Assembly (NCBI RefSeq): GCF_900169305.1
Contig: NZ_FWDP01000004.1
Span: 744,001-808,000, forward strand
DNA from: Marinilactibacillus piezotolerans
Lineage (GTDB): Bacteria; Bacillota; Bacilli; Lactobacillales; Carnobacteriaceae_A
Direction: 5' to 3'
Length of the DNA stretch: 64,000 nucleotides
The notes beneath the pieces are model-generated. The model had not been told where the DNA came from. It did no database searches and saw nothing but the letters and a program-made list of their open reading frames with translations. Both the position numbers and the translations under genes were made by a program. This document shows, piece by piece, positions 27,099 through 35,938 of this stretch. Positions within the stretch are counted from its first letter, which is position 1, and the number at the start of each line of letters is the position of its first letter.

Positions 27099-27429
27099 TA
27101 AAGAATCTTTTGGTATCGAAATGGAAAGCTATCAGCGACTGACTAAGTTCTTGAAAAGCGAAAGCAGCATTGATGAAGTCATTCTATTTGGAAGTCGGGC
27201 TATAGGACATGCACGAAAAGGATCAGATATTGATTTAGCTTTAAAAGGGCCTTTACTAACATCCAGTTCAGTCTCCAGTCTTCGTGCGTTTATCAATCAA
27301 GAGTTGCCTATCCCCTATTCTGTAGATCTCGTTCATTATGACTCTTTAGAAAATACAGCACTTAAGCATCATATTGATACGGAAGGAATACATTTTTTTA
27401 AAGATCAAAAAACCGCTCATACAAATTAG
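27091..27429 (+). CDS. minimal nucleotidyltransferase (MNT), MntA-like antitoxin
   Basis: A 112-residue member of the minimal nucleotidyltransferase family. The active-site strand-loop VILFGSRAIGHARKGSDIDLALKG contains GSRA and the paired metal-binding aspartates of DID; a third acidic residue probably lies in YSVDLVHYD. It has a GAAGGG site within the end of the HEPN gene and overlaps it by 8 bp. The family transfers AMP to the partner HEPN toxin and so neutralises it. It ends about 6 nt before a strong terminator, so the pair is a self-contained operon. Confidence 0.87.
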   Translation: MNDKESFGIEMESYQRLTKFLKSESSIDEVILFGSRAIGHARKGSDIDLALKGPLLTSSSVSSLRAFINQELPIPYSVDLVHYDSLENTALKHHIDTEGIHFFKDQKTAHTN

Positions 27430-27434
27430 AGCGT

Positions 27435-27478
27435 CCTCCAGAAATCAGCTTTAACTCTGAAATCTGGAGGCTTTTTTT
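27435..27478 (+). terminator. terminator of the HEPN/MNT operon
   Basis: CCTCCAGA (27435-27442) pairs with TCTGGAGG (27463-27470), with an inner CAG/CTG pairing, and a run of T follows. It begins about 6 nt after the MNT stop codon. Confidence 0.9.
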
Positions 27479-27699
27479 AAAATTTTTATCTGAATACTTT
27501 TTAATGTTATCTTTTTACAACTGCATTAATAAAAGACCTAGTACAATTAAACAGCTAGTGACCTCGAAAGTAAAATCTTTTACTCTTATTGTATTGATAT
27601 TCCATGCGCAAGTTTTGTGATTATGTTAAAATTGACTAGATTAGAAATACGTACTAAAAACTGATCTTAAGAATACATAACGATATAAGGAGCGATTTT

Positions 27700-28713
27700 A
27701 TGGCTATTTTAGTAACGGGCGGTGCCGGCTATATCGGATCACACACCGTGATCGAACTGTTGAATGAAGATTATGAAGTTGTCATCGCGGACGACTTTTC
27801 CAATTCAAAACCGGAAGTTCTGAACCGCATCAAAGAGTTATCAGGTAAAGACTTTGTATTTCACGAAGTAGATGTTGCAGATAAAGAAGCATTAAGAAAA
27901 GTATTCGAACAGCACGATGACCTTGAAGCGGTGATTCATTTTGCGGGCTATAAAGCTGTCGGCGAGTCTGTGGCTAAACCACTGATGTACTACCGCAATA
28001 ACTTGATGAACTCCATTGCATTGATGGAACTGATGAACGAATTTGATGTGAAAAATATGGTCTTCAGTTCAAGCGCAACGGTATACGGGATGAACAATCA
28101 GGCACCTTTTACAGAAGATATGCCGTTGTCTACGACTAACCCGTACGGAACGACTAAGCTGTTTATCGAACAGTTTATCCAAGATCAAGTGGCGGCTGAC
28201 CCTGAGTGGAGTGCTGCATTGCTGCGCTATTTCAACCCGATCGGTGCCCATGAATCCGGTCGTATCGGAGAAGACCCGAATGATATCCCAAACAACTTGA
28301 TGCCATATATCACTCAAGTCGCAGTCGGCAAACGCGAAAAACTGTCTGTCTTCGGTAATGATTATGACACTGAAGACGGGACAGGTGTGAGAGACTATAT
28401 CCATGTTGTCGATTTGGCTAAAGGTCATATTCGTGCACTGGAAAGCGTGTTGAGAACAATGGGTGTGGAAGCTTACAACCTTGGAACCGGCGTCGGCTAC
28501 TCCGTATTGGATGTCGTCAAAGCCTTCGAACGCGCCAATGATGTGGAAGTTCCTTATGAAATCGTGGACCGCAGACCTGGCGATATTGCAACCAGTTACG
28601 CTGACGCGACAAAAGCACAGAGAGAACTGGACTGGACCGCTCAACTTGGTCTGGAAGATATGTGCCGCGATTCCTGGAACTGGCAGAAGACAAATCCGAA
28701 CGGGTTTGCTTAA
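27700..28713 (+). CDS. galE: UDP-glucose 4-epimerase
   Basis: It interconverts UDP-glucose and UDP-galactose using bound NAD, feeding galactose into surface polymers and the Leloir pathway. The 337-residue length is standard. AILVTGGAGYIGSHTVIELL is the nucleotide loop, FSSSATVYG holds the catalytic Ser, and NPYGTTKLFIE the Tyr-x3-Lys. LRYFNPIGAHESGRIGEDP and VRDYIHVVDLAKGHI are GalE signatures. AAGGAGCG precedes the ATG. It has its own terminator and is markedly richer in G+C than the polysaccharide cluster, so it looks like a resident gene. Confidence 0.96.
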   Translation: MAILVTGGAGYIGSHTVIELLNEDYEVVIADDFSNSKPEVLNRIKELSGKDFVFHEVDVADKEALRKVFEQHDDLEAVIHFAGYKAVGESVAKPLMYYRNNLMNSIALMELMNEFDVKNMVFSSSATVYGMNNQAPFTEDMPLSTTNPYGTTKLFIEQFIQDQVAADPEWSAALLRYFNPIGAHESGRIGEDPNDIPNNLMPYITQVAVGKREKLSVFGNDYDTEDGTGVRDYIHVVDLAKGHIRALESVLRTMGVEAYNLGTGVGYSVLDVVKAFERANDVEVPYEIVDRRPGDIATSYADATKAQRELDWTAQLGLEDMCRDSWNWQKTNPNGFA

Positions 28714-28738
28714 TTTAACATTGAAAGTATCCTGTGAC

Positions 28739-28780
28739 CTGATTAGAGTTGTTCATTGAGCAGCTTTAATCAGTTTTTTT
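28739..28780 (+). terminator. galE terminator
   Basis: CTGATTAGAG (28739-28748) pairs with CTTTAATCAG (28764-28773), then seven T. It lies 26 nt after the galE stop codon. Confidence 0.8.
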
Positions 28781-28809
28781 GTATCCTATGATGTATGCAT
28801 TTTATGGGG

Positions 28810-29250
28810 GTGGTAGATCATTCAGCGTGATATAGAAAATGGAAGGAAATAAGTCGCTGAATTTGACCTTTATTCAGTGAGTTAATTGGAGTGGTGCGGA
28901 ATAAGGTGCCGAATTTGGCCTCTATTCAGCATGTTAATTGCAGGGAATCAGAACAAGGCGCCGAATCTGGTCTCTATTCAGCGAGTTAATTGTAGGGAAC
29001 CAGAATAAGTCGCCGAATTGGACCGCTATTCAGCGAGTTAATTGCAATAAGTCAGAATAAGGCAACGAATTGGGTCGCTATTCAGCATGTTAATTGTATT
29101 TGAACAGAACAAGTCACCGAATTTGGCCTCTATTCAGCGAGTTAATTGCAATGAACCCGAATAAGGCGTCGAATCGCGTCGCTATTCAGCATGTTAATTG
29201 CAGGGATTCAGAATAAGTCACCGAATTGAATCGCTATTCAGCGAGTTAAT
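28810..29250 (-). repeat. array A: nine tandem 52-bp dyad repeats
   Basis: The core tetramer ATTC (GAAT on the array strand) recurs at 28820 (degenerate unit), 28872, 28924, 28976, 29028, 29080, 29132, 29184 and 29236, with every interval exactly 52 bp. Read on the minus strand, a unit is TAACTCGCTGAAT, nine variable bases, then ATTCGGCGACTTA. These 13-bp arms are complementary at 11 of 13 positions, and a less conserved 17-bp linker follows. Units differ by scattered substitutions over their whole length, so there are no unique spacers. The array lies between the convergent galE and chbG-like genes. A shared hairpin element begins 15 bp beyond it. Confidence 0.95.
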
Positions 29251-29264
29251 GAAACAAAAGCGGC

Positions 29265-29304
29265 AATAAGGACAATATTCTCGGCACTAGACCGAGAATC
29301 CACC
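29265..29304 (-). repeat. 40-nt hairpin element, copy 1 (array A side)
   Basis: On the minus strand it reads GGTGGATTCTCGG..., then GTGCCGAGAATATTGTC.... The arms ATTCTCGG and CCGAGAAT form an 8-bp hairpin. It matches 52361-52400 at 37 of 40 positions. Both copies lie immediately before an array in the array's own orientation. Function unknown. Confidence 0.88.
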
Positions 29305-29410
29305 TATTTTAATAAAGATACACCAAAAGAGATTGCCCGGATCAATAGACAATTTCCTTTTATTGAGTGGGAATAGTAGTAGAATGTGATTGCCTGAAAA
29401 AACTTGAAAA

Positions 29411-30178
29411 TCAGATATCTCGATAGTTAATGAGCTGGATTTCGGTATCTTCTTTTATACGTTTAACAAATGCTGATTTTATTAAGAAATCCGTTTGGTA
29501 TATACGCGGCACTGAGAAAGACGTATGGGTTGCTAAGAATCGATCGATATACCCTACATGACACATGATTTCTGTGGTGTCATATTGATGGAGTTTTTCG
29601 ATCAGCTGATCAGTATAAGGCTCTATCTTCTGCTCTTCCTTTTCTTCTTGCATCCATGTTCCGATCAGGTCAAAATCTGGTTCAAAGTAATCTGTCGTTT
29701 TAACAGCTGCTTTTTGATCAAAGTTTCTTCTGATAGGCAAATTATACTTTTCTGCTAATCTGATGATGACTTCTGAATGTTTTCCTATTGTATGTATATG
29801 ATGATGGCTGTCTAGATGCGTGGGTTGGACTCCGTGCTGAATCGCTTTTTGGATTTGACTATTCCACTCTTCATACAGCTCATCTAAATCTACTGCTATT
29901 GTTCCTGCTTTGTATTCAGACAGTTTGTGAAATTGACCAGTTAAATCGGTCAATGAATTGACTTTTCCGCTAAGCGGTTTCAAAAACGTCAGTGTTAAAT
30001 GGATGCCTACCCCTAAGCTAGAGGTTTCCTTTGCCATTTGGACGGCTTGCTCAAACCCCGGCGTATTCGTCATCAGTGTGGCTGAGGTTAGTATTCCTTT
30101 TTTATGTGCTTCTAAAATACCATGATTGATTCCGCTGCTATAGCCAAAATCATCTGAATTGATTATTACTTTGCCCAT
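29411..30178 (-). CDS. ChbG/YdjC-like carbohydrate deacetylase
   Basis: A 255-residue protein of the YdjC family. Characterised members (ChbG) remove an acetyl group from chitobiose or related phosphorylated sugars in a metal-dependent reaction. KVIINSDDFGYSSGINHGI carries the metal-binding Asp pair, GVGIHLTLT a histidine, and THLDSHHHIHTIGKHSEVI the remaining metal-binding histidines. AAAGGGGAGA precedes the ATG. It stands alone, convergent with galE across array A, with no PTS neighbour to name the substrate. Confidence 0.85.
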   Translation of the reverse strand: MGKVIINSDDFGYSSGINHGILEAHKKGILTSATLMTNTPGFEQAVQMAKETSSLGVGIHLTLTFLKPLSGKVNSLTDLTGQFHKLSEYKAGTIAVDLDELYEEWNSQIQKAIQHGVQPTHLDSHHHIHTIGKHSEVIIRLAEKYNLPIRRNFDQKAAVKTTDYFEPDFDLIGTWMQEEKEEQKIEPYTDQLIEKLHQYDTTEIMCHVGYIDRFLATHTSFSVPRIYQTDFLIKSAFVKRIKEDTEIQLINYRDI

Positions 30179-30430
30179 CTTTTTCTCCCCTTTATTCTTA
30201 TAGTCTCACTAGTCCAAAAGTCAAAAAAGTCAAAAACAGTTTAAGCGGCATGTGTTACTAACGACTATTTTATATGTTAAAGACCATTAGTACTATTTAT
30301 TCTCACAAACTGAATTTTTATCCCTTATATTATTTTATCTATCTAATCTGCCCTGTTTCTACTGAAAAGTTTATCATACTATTGGTTTGAAATGCATTTA
30401 TCTTCATTCCATATATATCCAAAGAACATT
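30179..30430. other. AT-rich intergenic stretch with no recognised element
   Basis: This gap lies between the chbG-like start and the terminator of the antitoxin-like gene. It must contain the promoter of the chbG-like gene, but I could not choose one -35/-10 pair. There is no open frame with a ribosome site and no inverted repeat of note. Confidence 0.5.
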
Positions 30431-30471
30431 AAAAACCCCTCTCAAACGGAAGATCCGCTGTTTGAGAGGGG
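30431..30471 (-). terminator. terminator of the Phd-like antitoxin gene
   Basis: CCCCTCTCAAAC (30436-30447) and GTTTGAGAGGGG are perfect 12-bp arms followed, on the minus strand, by five T. It lies about 47 nt past the stop codon. Confidence 0.88.
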
Positions 30472-30517
30472 CTGGTCGTTTATTTGGTTTGTTGAGCGTC
30501 AGTCTGATGAGTTCGTT

Positions 30518-30826
30518 CTATTCAAACAAATCATCTGTTGTAATATAGTCGTATACTGAGTGTTTTGAGCGTCTTTTTTCTTGTTGAGCGCCAGGGTAGT
30601 TAGATGCTAGTGCATCTTCAATTTCGTTGAGTGCCAATCTTTCCTCCATAACAGCTACTTTGTTCAGTAAGCTGGTGTACTCTTCTCTGCTGATAATCAC
30701 GGCTTGGTTTAGGTGATTGTCATAAACGAAAAAGGGTTGTTGAGTCTGGTTGACATCTCTAATAATCTCTTTCAAGTCAGCTTGAGTGAAGGTAATCGAT
30801 TTGATTCCTTTTAATTCTCGTTTCAT
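30518..30826 (-). CDS. Phd/YefM-type antitoxin-like protein, orphan
   Basis: A 102-residue protein. The N-terminal part (SITFTQADLKEIIRDVNQTQQPFFVYDNHLNQAVIIS) follows the Phd/YefM pattern of a short DNA-binding fold, and REEYTSLLNKVAVMEERLALNEIEDAL is the usual amphipathic helix that binds a toxin. The C-terminal tail is basic then acidic. AAAAGGGGG precedes the ATG. A strong terminator follows and there is no adjacent toxin gene on either side, so it is an orphan antitoxin or a stand-alone regulator. The family assignment is by eye. Confidence 0.65.
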   Translation of the reverse strand: MKRELKGIKSITFTQADLKEIIRDVNQTQQPFFVYDNHLNQAVIISREEYTSLLNKVAVMEERLALNEIEDALASNYPGAQQEKRRSKHSVYDYITTDDLFE

Positions 30827-31092
30827 CTTTCTTACCCCCTTTTCTTCTATCCTATCTGAACTATACGATGAATAACACGTATTTTCAATTAAAACGCCTC
30901 ATAATGGAAATTATCATTAATTTTATGATAAATACTGACTATGGAAACTAGACATCATGAGTATGCAACTGCTTGATTCCAACTTAAGTTGAAATAGTCC
31001 AGCCTGCGTGTTACGTTAGAATCATCGTATCGTCTTGTGAATTGAGTCCTTTTTAATATTGCTTTGGGGTTGGGTCTCGATTTATATATATA
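30827..31092. other. intergenic region with two palindromes
   Basis: Upstream of the antitoxin-like gene there is a dyad TTATCAT-N7-ATGATAA (30911-30931) and a perfect 12-bp palindrome CAACTTAAGTTG (30980-30991). Either could be an operator for the Phd-like protein. No gene is supported here. Confidence 0.4.
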
Positions 31093-31138
31093 GAAAAAAG
31101 GCTTGCAGTCGCTAGTATTCACTAGGGCTGCAAGCCTC
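31093..31138 (-). terminator. terminator of the beta-glucoside operon
   Basis: AGGCTTGCAG (31099-31108) and CTGCAAGCCT (31128-31137) form a long stem with inner CTAGT/ACTAG pairing. On the minus strand it ends in a run of T. It lies 11 nt past the stop of the GH1 gene. Confidence 0.9.
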
Positions 31139-31148
31139 TTTTATGCGG

Positions 31149-32606
<1,458 letters not shown>

Positions 32607-34511
32607 TTATGAAATTGCAGATAGTAATTGTTCTTTCTCAAAGATTTCGCCTTCTGTTGTAACGGATACTACATCTAAATAGTCAAAGGTATTAGTTACA
32701 ATGATCATGGTGACAGTATTGTAGCCAGCTTCTTCAATAGCTTTGACATCTGCTTCAACAAGTACGTCTCCAACATTCACGCGGTCTCCAACTTTTAGTT
32801 TAGGAGAAAAGTGCTCACCTTTCAACTGTACAGTATCAATTCCGATATGAATCAGTACTTCCGCACCGCTGTCTGCTTTGATTCCGATCGCATGGTGAGA
32901 GTCCGGGAATACAGTGATTTCACCGGAAACTGGTGCAACAAAAGTGTTAGAAGCGGGTTTGATGGCAACCCCTTTACCCATGATTTCATCTGCAAAAGTC
33001 GGATCAGGAACTTCATTCAATGGAACGATTTCTCCTTTTACCGTTGCAAAAATATCTGCTGGTTTGTTGCCTTCATTGTTCGCTTCTACGACTGCTTCTG
33101 ATTTTGCTTCTGGATCGTTGTCGATTTTAGATGAAGCGACTGGTTCAATAACGTTTTCTTCAAAACCGAATACAAATGTTAACGCAAAAGCGGCAACAAA
33201 ACTGATCAAGATTCCGCCGATCAGGTAGAAGATATTTGCCCCATTATCTGGATCAATAAATACTGGAGCCATTGGAAGACCTGGTACACCTGTACCAAAT
33301 GCTTTGACCATGAACATCACGACGAACGCTCCACCTAGAGCACCACCCGCCATTGCTGCATAGAAAGGTTTTTTCAGTTTCAAGTTCACTCCATACATTG
33401 CCGGTTCCGTTACCCCGAATAAAGCAGAGATTCCTGAAGATGTTGCAAGTTGTTTCATATTTTTGTCTTTAGATTTAATTGCTACGGCAAACGCTGAACC
33501 TGATTGAGCGATGTTCGCTACAAACATAACTGGAATGATCGTTGTGTCATATCCCAGTGTTGCAAGGTTCCCGACTACCAGCGGTGTAAAGGCATAATGC
33601 ATTCCAGTGATGATGATCAAGGACATCGTTCCACCTAAAATCAATCCGGCAAAAGGTCCTGTATTGGCAAATAACCAGTTGATGACATCCGCTAATCCTA
33701 CCCCAATATAGTTTCCTAGTGGTCCTAAGAATAGGAGTGTAATGGGAATCGTGATGGTCAAAGACAGTAATGGACTGAACATCATTGATATCACGCTAGG
33801 CATCCACGAACGTACCCACTTATCAATGTATGACAGTAACCAGACACCTAAAATGATTGGAACAACAGATGAGCTGTAGTTGATATAAGGCACATCGATT
33901 AAACCAAATAAATTGATCGGTGCTGCATCTGTACCAGCTGCATTTAAAATCGTCGGATACATCAATCCACCAGCAACTGTTAACGATAGGAACTCACTGG
34001 TCTTGAATTTCTTAGCTGCTGAAACTGCTAGTAAGAATGGCAGGAAATAGAATACGATATCTGAAATCAGGAATAATAACTGATAAATTCCGCTAGTGTT
34101 AGACATCCAGCCTAATGCTATAAATAGTGCTAAAAATCCTTTAAGTAATCCTGTACCTGCTAATGCCGGTAAGATAGGTGAGAAAATTCCGGAAACGACA
34201 TCCATGATTTTAGAGACGATGCCTTCTTTGTTGTCACTTGGTGTTGGCTCAGAAGAGGTACTTCCACCTAGTTGTTCTTCAAGGTTTTCGTATACATCAG
34301 CAACTTTGTTCCCGACGATCACCTGGAACTGGTCTCCTGAAAATTGTGCCCCCATAACACCCGGCACTTCTTTAATTTCGTCTAGCTGAACTTTACTTTT
34401 ATCGTTCAAGTTAAAGCGTAAACGTGTTACACAATGCCAGGCATTGTTGATATTTTCTTTTCCGCCAGTCAGTTCTAAGACCTTCTGAGCAATTTCTTTG
34501 TTAGAGCTCAT
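32607..34511 (-). CDS. beta-glucoside PTS transporter, EIIBCA
   Basis: It imports and phosphorylates beta-glucosides. The 634 residues run in the order EIIB (about 1-90, catalytic Cys in NAWHCVTRLRF), EIIC (about 100-450, ten or so helices including GMHYAFTPLVVGNLATLGYD and TEPAMYGVNLKLKKPF), and EIIA (about 500-630, phospho-His in VLIHIGIDTVQLKG). The ATG at 34511 has AGGAGGAAAA upstream; the longer frame to 34586 runs back into the leader terminator. A RAT antiterminator and terminator in its leader put it under LicT control. Intact and of family length. Confidence 0.95.
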   Translation of the reverse strand: MSSNKEIAQKVLELTGGKENINNAWHCVTRLRFNLNDKSKVQLDEIKEVPGVMGAQFSGDQFQVIVGNKVADVYENLEEQLGGSTSSEPTPSDNKEGIVSKIMDVVSGIFSPILPALAGTGLLKGFLALFIALGWMSNTSGIYQLLFLISDIVFYFLPFLLAVSAAKKFKTSEFLSLTVAGGLMYPTILNAAGTDAAPINLFGLIDVPYINYSSSVVPIILGVWLLSYIDKWVRSWMPSVISMMFSPLLSLTITIPITLLFLGPLGNYIGVGLADVINWLFANTGPFAGLILGGTMSLIIITGMHYAFTPLVVGNLATLGYDTTIIPVMFVANIAQSGSAFAVAIKSKDKNMKQLATSSGISALFGVTEPAMYGVNLKLKKPFYAAMAGGALGGAFVVMFMVKAFGTGVPGLPMAPVFIDPDNGANIFYLIGGILISFVAAFALTFVFGFEENVIEPVASSKIDNDPEAKSEAVVEANNEGNKPADIFATVKGEIVPLNEVPDPTFADEIMGKGVAIKPASNTFVAPVSGEITVFPDSHHAIGIKADSGAEVLIHIGIDTVQLKGEHFSPKLKVGDRVNVGDVLVEADVKAIEEAGYNTVTMIIVTNTFDYLDVVSVTTEGEIFEKEQLLSAIS

Positions 34512-34572
34512 TGTTTTCCTCCTGTTGTTGTTGTTTCCCTGCTGCCCATCACAGCGAGGACAAATAACTGGT

Positions 34573-34641
34573 AAAAAAAATACCAAATATTTTCTTATGT
34601 ACAGGAAAAAAGAGTGATCCCGTAAATAAGAAAATATTTGG
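34573..34641 (-). terminator. conditional terminator in the PTS leader
   Basis: Sixteen-base arms CCAAATATTTTCTTAT (34641 down to 34626) and its complement (34598 down to 34583) are followed by eight T. It shares two bases with the RAT hairpin, so the two structures exclude each other, as in licT-type loci. Confidence 0.92.
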
Positions 34642-34669
34642 TAATGCCTGATCGAATCAGTGACAATCC
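34640..34669 (-). promoter_or_regulatory. RAT ribonucleic antiterminator before the PTS gene
   Basis: On the minus strand it reads GGATTGTCACTGAT...ATCAGGCATTACC, matching the LicT/BglG RAT consensus (GGATTGTTACTGN...GCAGGCAAAACC-like). LicT binding would prevent the overlapping terminator from forming. Confidence 0.92.
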
Positions 34670-34678
34670 TTTTATTTT

Positions 34679-35527
34679 CTATCGTTTTATTCTGCTTGTA
34701 ACGCGTCTGATATGAAGAGTTAAGTAAAGCATTTCATCCGAAGACAGTTTCCAACCTTCTTGCTTATATAATAAATTAGATACCTTTTCAGCAGCTTCAT
34801 AGGCTCTTCCGTAAGTTGTTTTAACTGCTTCAACAACCGTCTGATCAATACTTTCTTGATGCATGTTTTCTCCATGTGTCTGACGAATAATGAAATATCT
34901 TAAATGCGTCAGAAAACGCACGTAATTCAAAGATTCTTCATCCAGTTCAATCTGGAAATGGTACTTCACTACTTCTAAGATTCGATTGATTAACTTAGTC
35001 ATTTTAACCGTATTTTCAAGTTTCCCTTCATCATTTTGAGCGTTGACGAAGTGATACGTGATGAACGTTTCTTCACTTTTAGGTAAGGTAACATTCAGTT
35101 GATTGTTAATGGTCTCTATTGTTTTTAAAGCTGCTTGATATTCTTTTGGATAAAGTTTTTTAACTTCCCAGCGCAGATTTTCTGTGTACTCTACAGACTC
35201 TTGTGTTCTCTGAATAGCATAATTCAAATGGTCTGCTAATGTAATATAATTACGTGTACTAAATGTGATTTCCAGAAATCTTTCTGCTTCTTTAGTGACT
35301 TCTGAAGCTAGTTCAATAATCTCAGGATCTATACTCGCAATCGTTTGTAGTAAATCAACTTGTCCGTTCGTCGGCTCAGCAACAAATCTGCGGTCGATGA
35401 TCGTTTTATCTACGTTATCGCCCTTTTCACTACCGAATCCTATTCCTTTGCCAATAACGATCCATTCGATATCTGACGAATCTTCTACTAATGCAACATT
35501 ATTATTGAATTTTTTCAAAAATTTCAC
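34679..35527 (-). CDS. licT: BglG/LicT-family transcriptional antiterminator
   Basis: An RNA-binding antiterminator of 282 residues that stabilises RAT hairpins when a beta-glucoside is present and the PTS is not dephosphorylating it. Residues 1-55 form the co-antiterminator domain (VKFLKKFNNNVALV through GKGIGFGSEKGD). Two PRD domains follow, with conserved histidines in LADHLNYAI, LTHLRYFI, TYGRAYEAA and LTLHIRRV. The start is GTG at 35527, directly after AAGGAGGATATCT; an upstream in-frame start at 35551 falls inside the leader hairpin. It is itself preceded by a RAT and terminator, so it is autoregulated. Confidence 0.94.
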   Translation of the reverse strand: MKFLKKFNNNVALVEDSSDIEWIVIGKGIGFGSEKGDNVDKTIIDRRFVAEPTNGQVDLLQTIASIDPEIIELASEVTKEAERFLEITFSTRNYITLADHLNYAIQRTQESVEYTENLRWEVKKLYPKEYQAALKTIETINNQLNVTLPKSEETFITYHFVNAQNDEGKLENTVKMTKLINRILEVVKYHFQIELDEESLNYVRFLTHLRYFIIRQTHGENMHQESIDQTVVEAVKTTYGRAYEAAEKVSNLLYKQEGWKLSSDEMLYLTLHIRRVTSRIKR

Positions 35528-35548
35528 AGATATCCTCCTTATTTTGAG

Positions 35549-35604
35549 CAAAAAAATAGCCTAAATTGAATACAACGGTTCATACCGAAGAATTCAGATT
35601 TAGG
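35549..35604 (-). terminator. conditional terminator in the licT leader
   Basis: CCTAAATCTGAAT pairs with ATTCAATTTAGG (35560-35571) and is followed by seven T. It overlaps the distal end of the upstream RAT by two bases. Confidence 0.88.
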
Positions 35605-35632
35605 TAATGCCTGATCGAATCAGTGACAATCC
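35603..35632 (-). promoter_or_regulatory. RAT ribonucleic antiterminator before licT
   Basis: A 30-nt element identical in sequence to the RAT at 34640-34669. It lies about 15 nt downstream of the predicted transcription start of licT. Confidence 0.92.
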
Positions 35633-35653
35633 TTTATTTTTCTCACTTTAAAT

Positions 35654-35682
35654 AATATACCATGGAGAATATTCAATGTAAA
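35654..35682 (-). promoter_or_regulatory. promoter of the licT-PTS-GH1 operon
   Basis: On the minus strand, TTTACA (35677-35682) and TATATT (35654-35659) are separated by 17 bp. The RAT begins 22 nt below the -10 box. Confidence 0.82.
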
Positions 35683-35827
35683 CCCTATTTTACTATTAGG
35701 ATTTTGATGTCTTATTGGATAGTTCTTTTTCTTTTATTTTGAATCTGAATCTAGACTGTTCATCAAAGTTTACTCTTTTTTAAATCATCACTTATTTTAT
35801 TTTCTTTATTTTCTTTCTTTATTTCTT

Positions 35828-35857
35828 TTGACAAATGAATGGAAATTCATGTATAAT
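35828..35857 (+). promoter_or_regulatory. promoter of the metal ATPase gene with an operator in its spacer
   Basis: A perfect TTGACA (35828-35833) and TATAAT (35852-35857) are 18 bp apart. The spacer holds the dyad ATGAAT-GGAA-ATTCAT (35835-35850). A related half-site pair, ATGAATAGTCACTCAT, follows just after the -10 box. Similar dyads overlap the arsR-family promoter, so this is a likely repressor operator. Confidence 0.82.
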
Positions 35858-35938
35858 CACTTCATACATATGAATAGTCACTCATTTATAAACTTGATAC
35901 TCCTTCAGTGACTAACCTAACAGTAAAGGATGAGATTA

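Noticed and set aside
27580-27700. A specific galE promoter
   Set aside because: Several weak -35/-10 combinations exist (TTGATA, TTGTGA, TAAAAT) but none has good spacing, so no call was made.
28069-28644. A 191-residue frame antisense to galE
   Set aside because: It lies wholly within galE on the other strand, lacks a ribosome site and shows no domain; high G+C codon use in galE explains the open antisense frame.
28810-29250. Array A (and the others) as a CRISPR array
   Set aside because: There are no unique spacers: the whole 52-bp unit is conserved with scattered changes, units carry internal dyads with 9-base centres, and no cas genes are in the window.
30911-30931. Fur/PerR-type iron box at the TTATCAT-N7-ATGATAA dyad
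   Set aside because: The spacing and outer bases do not fit the known 7-1-7 box, so it is kept only as an unnamed dyad.
34512-34586. N-terminal extension of the PTS EIIBCA protein
   Set aside because: It would be translated through the leader terminator hairpin and has no ribosome site; AGGAGG lies 8 nt before the ATG at 34511.
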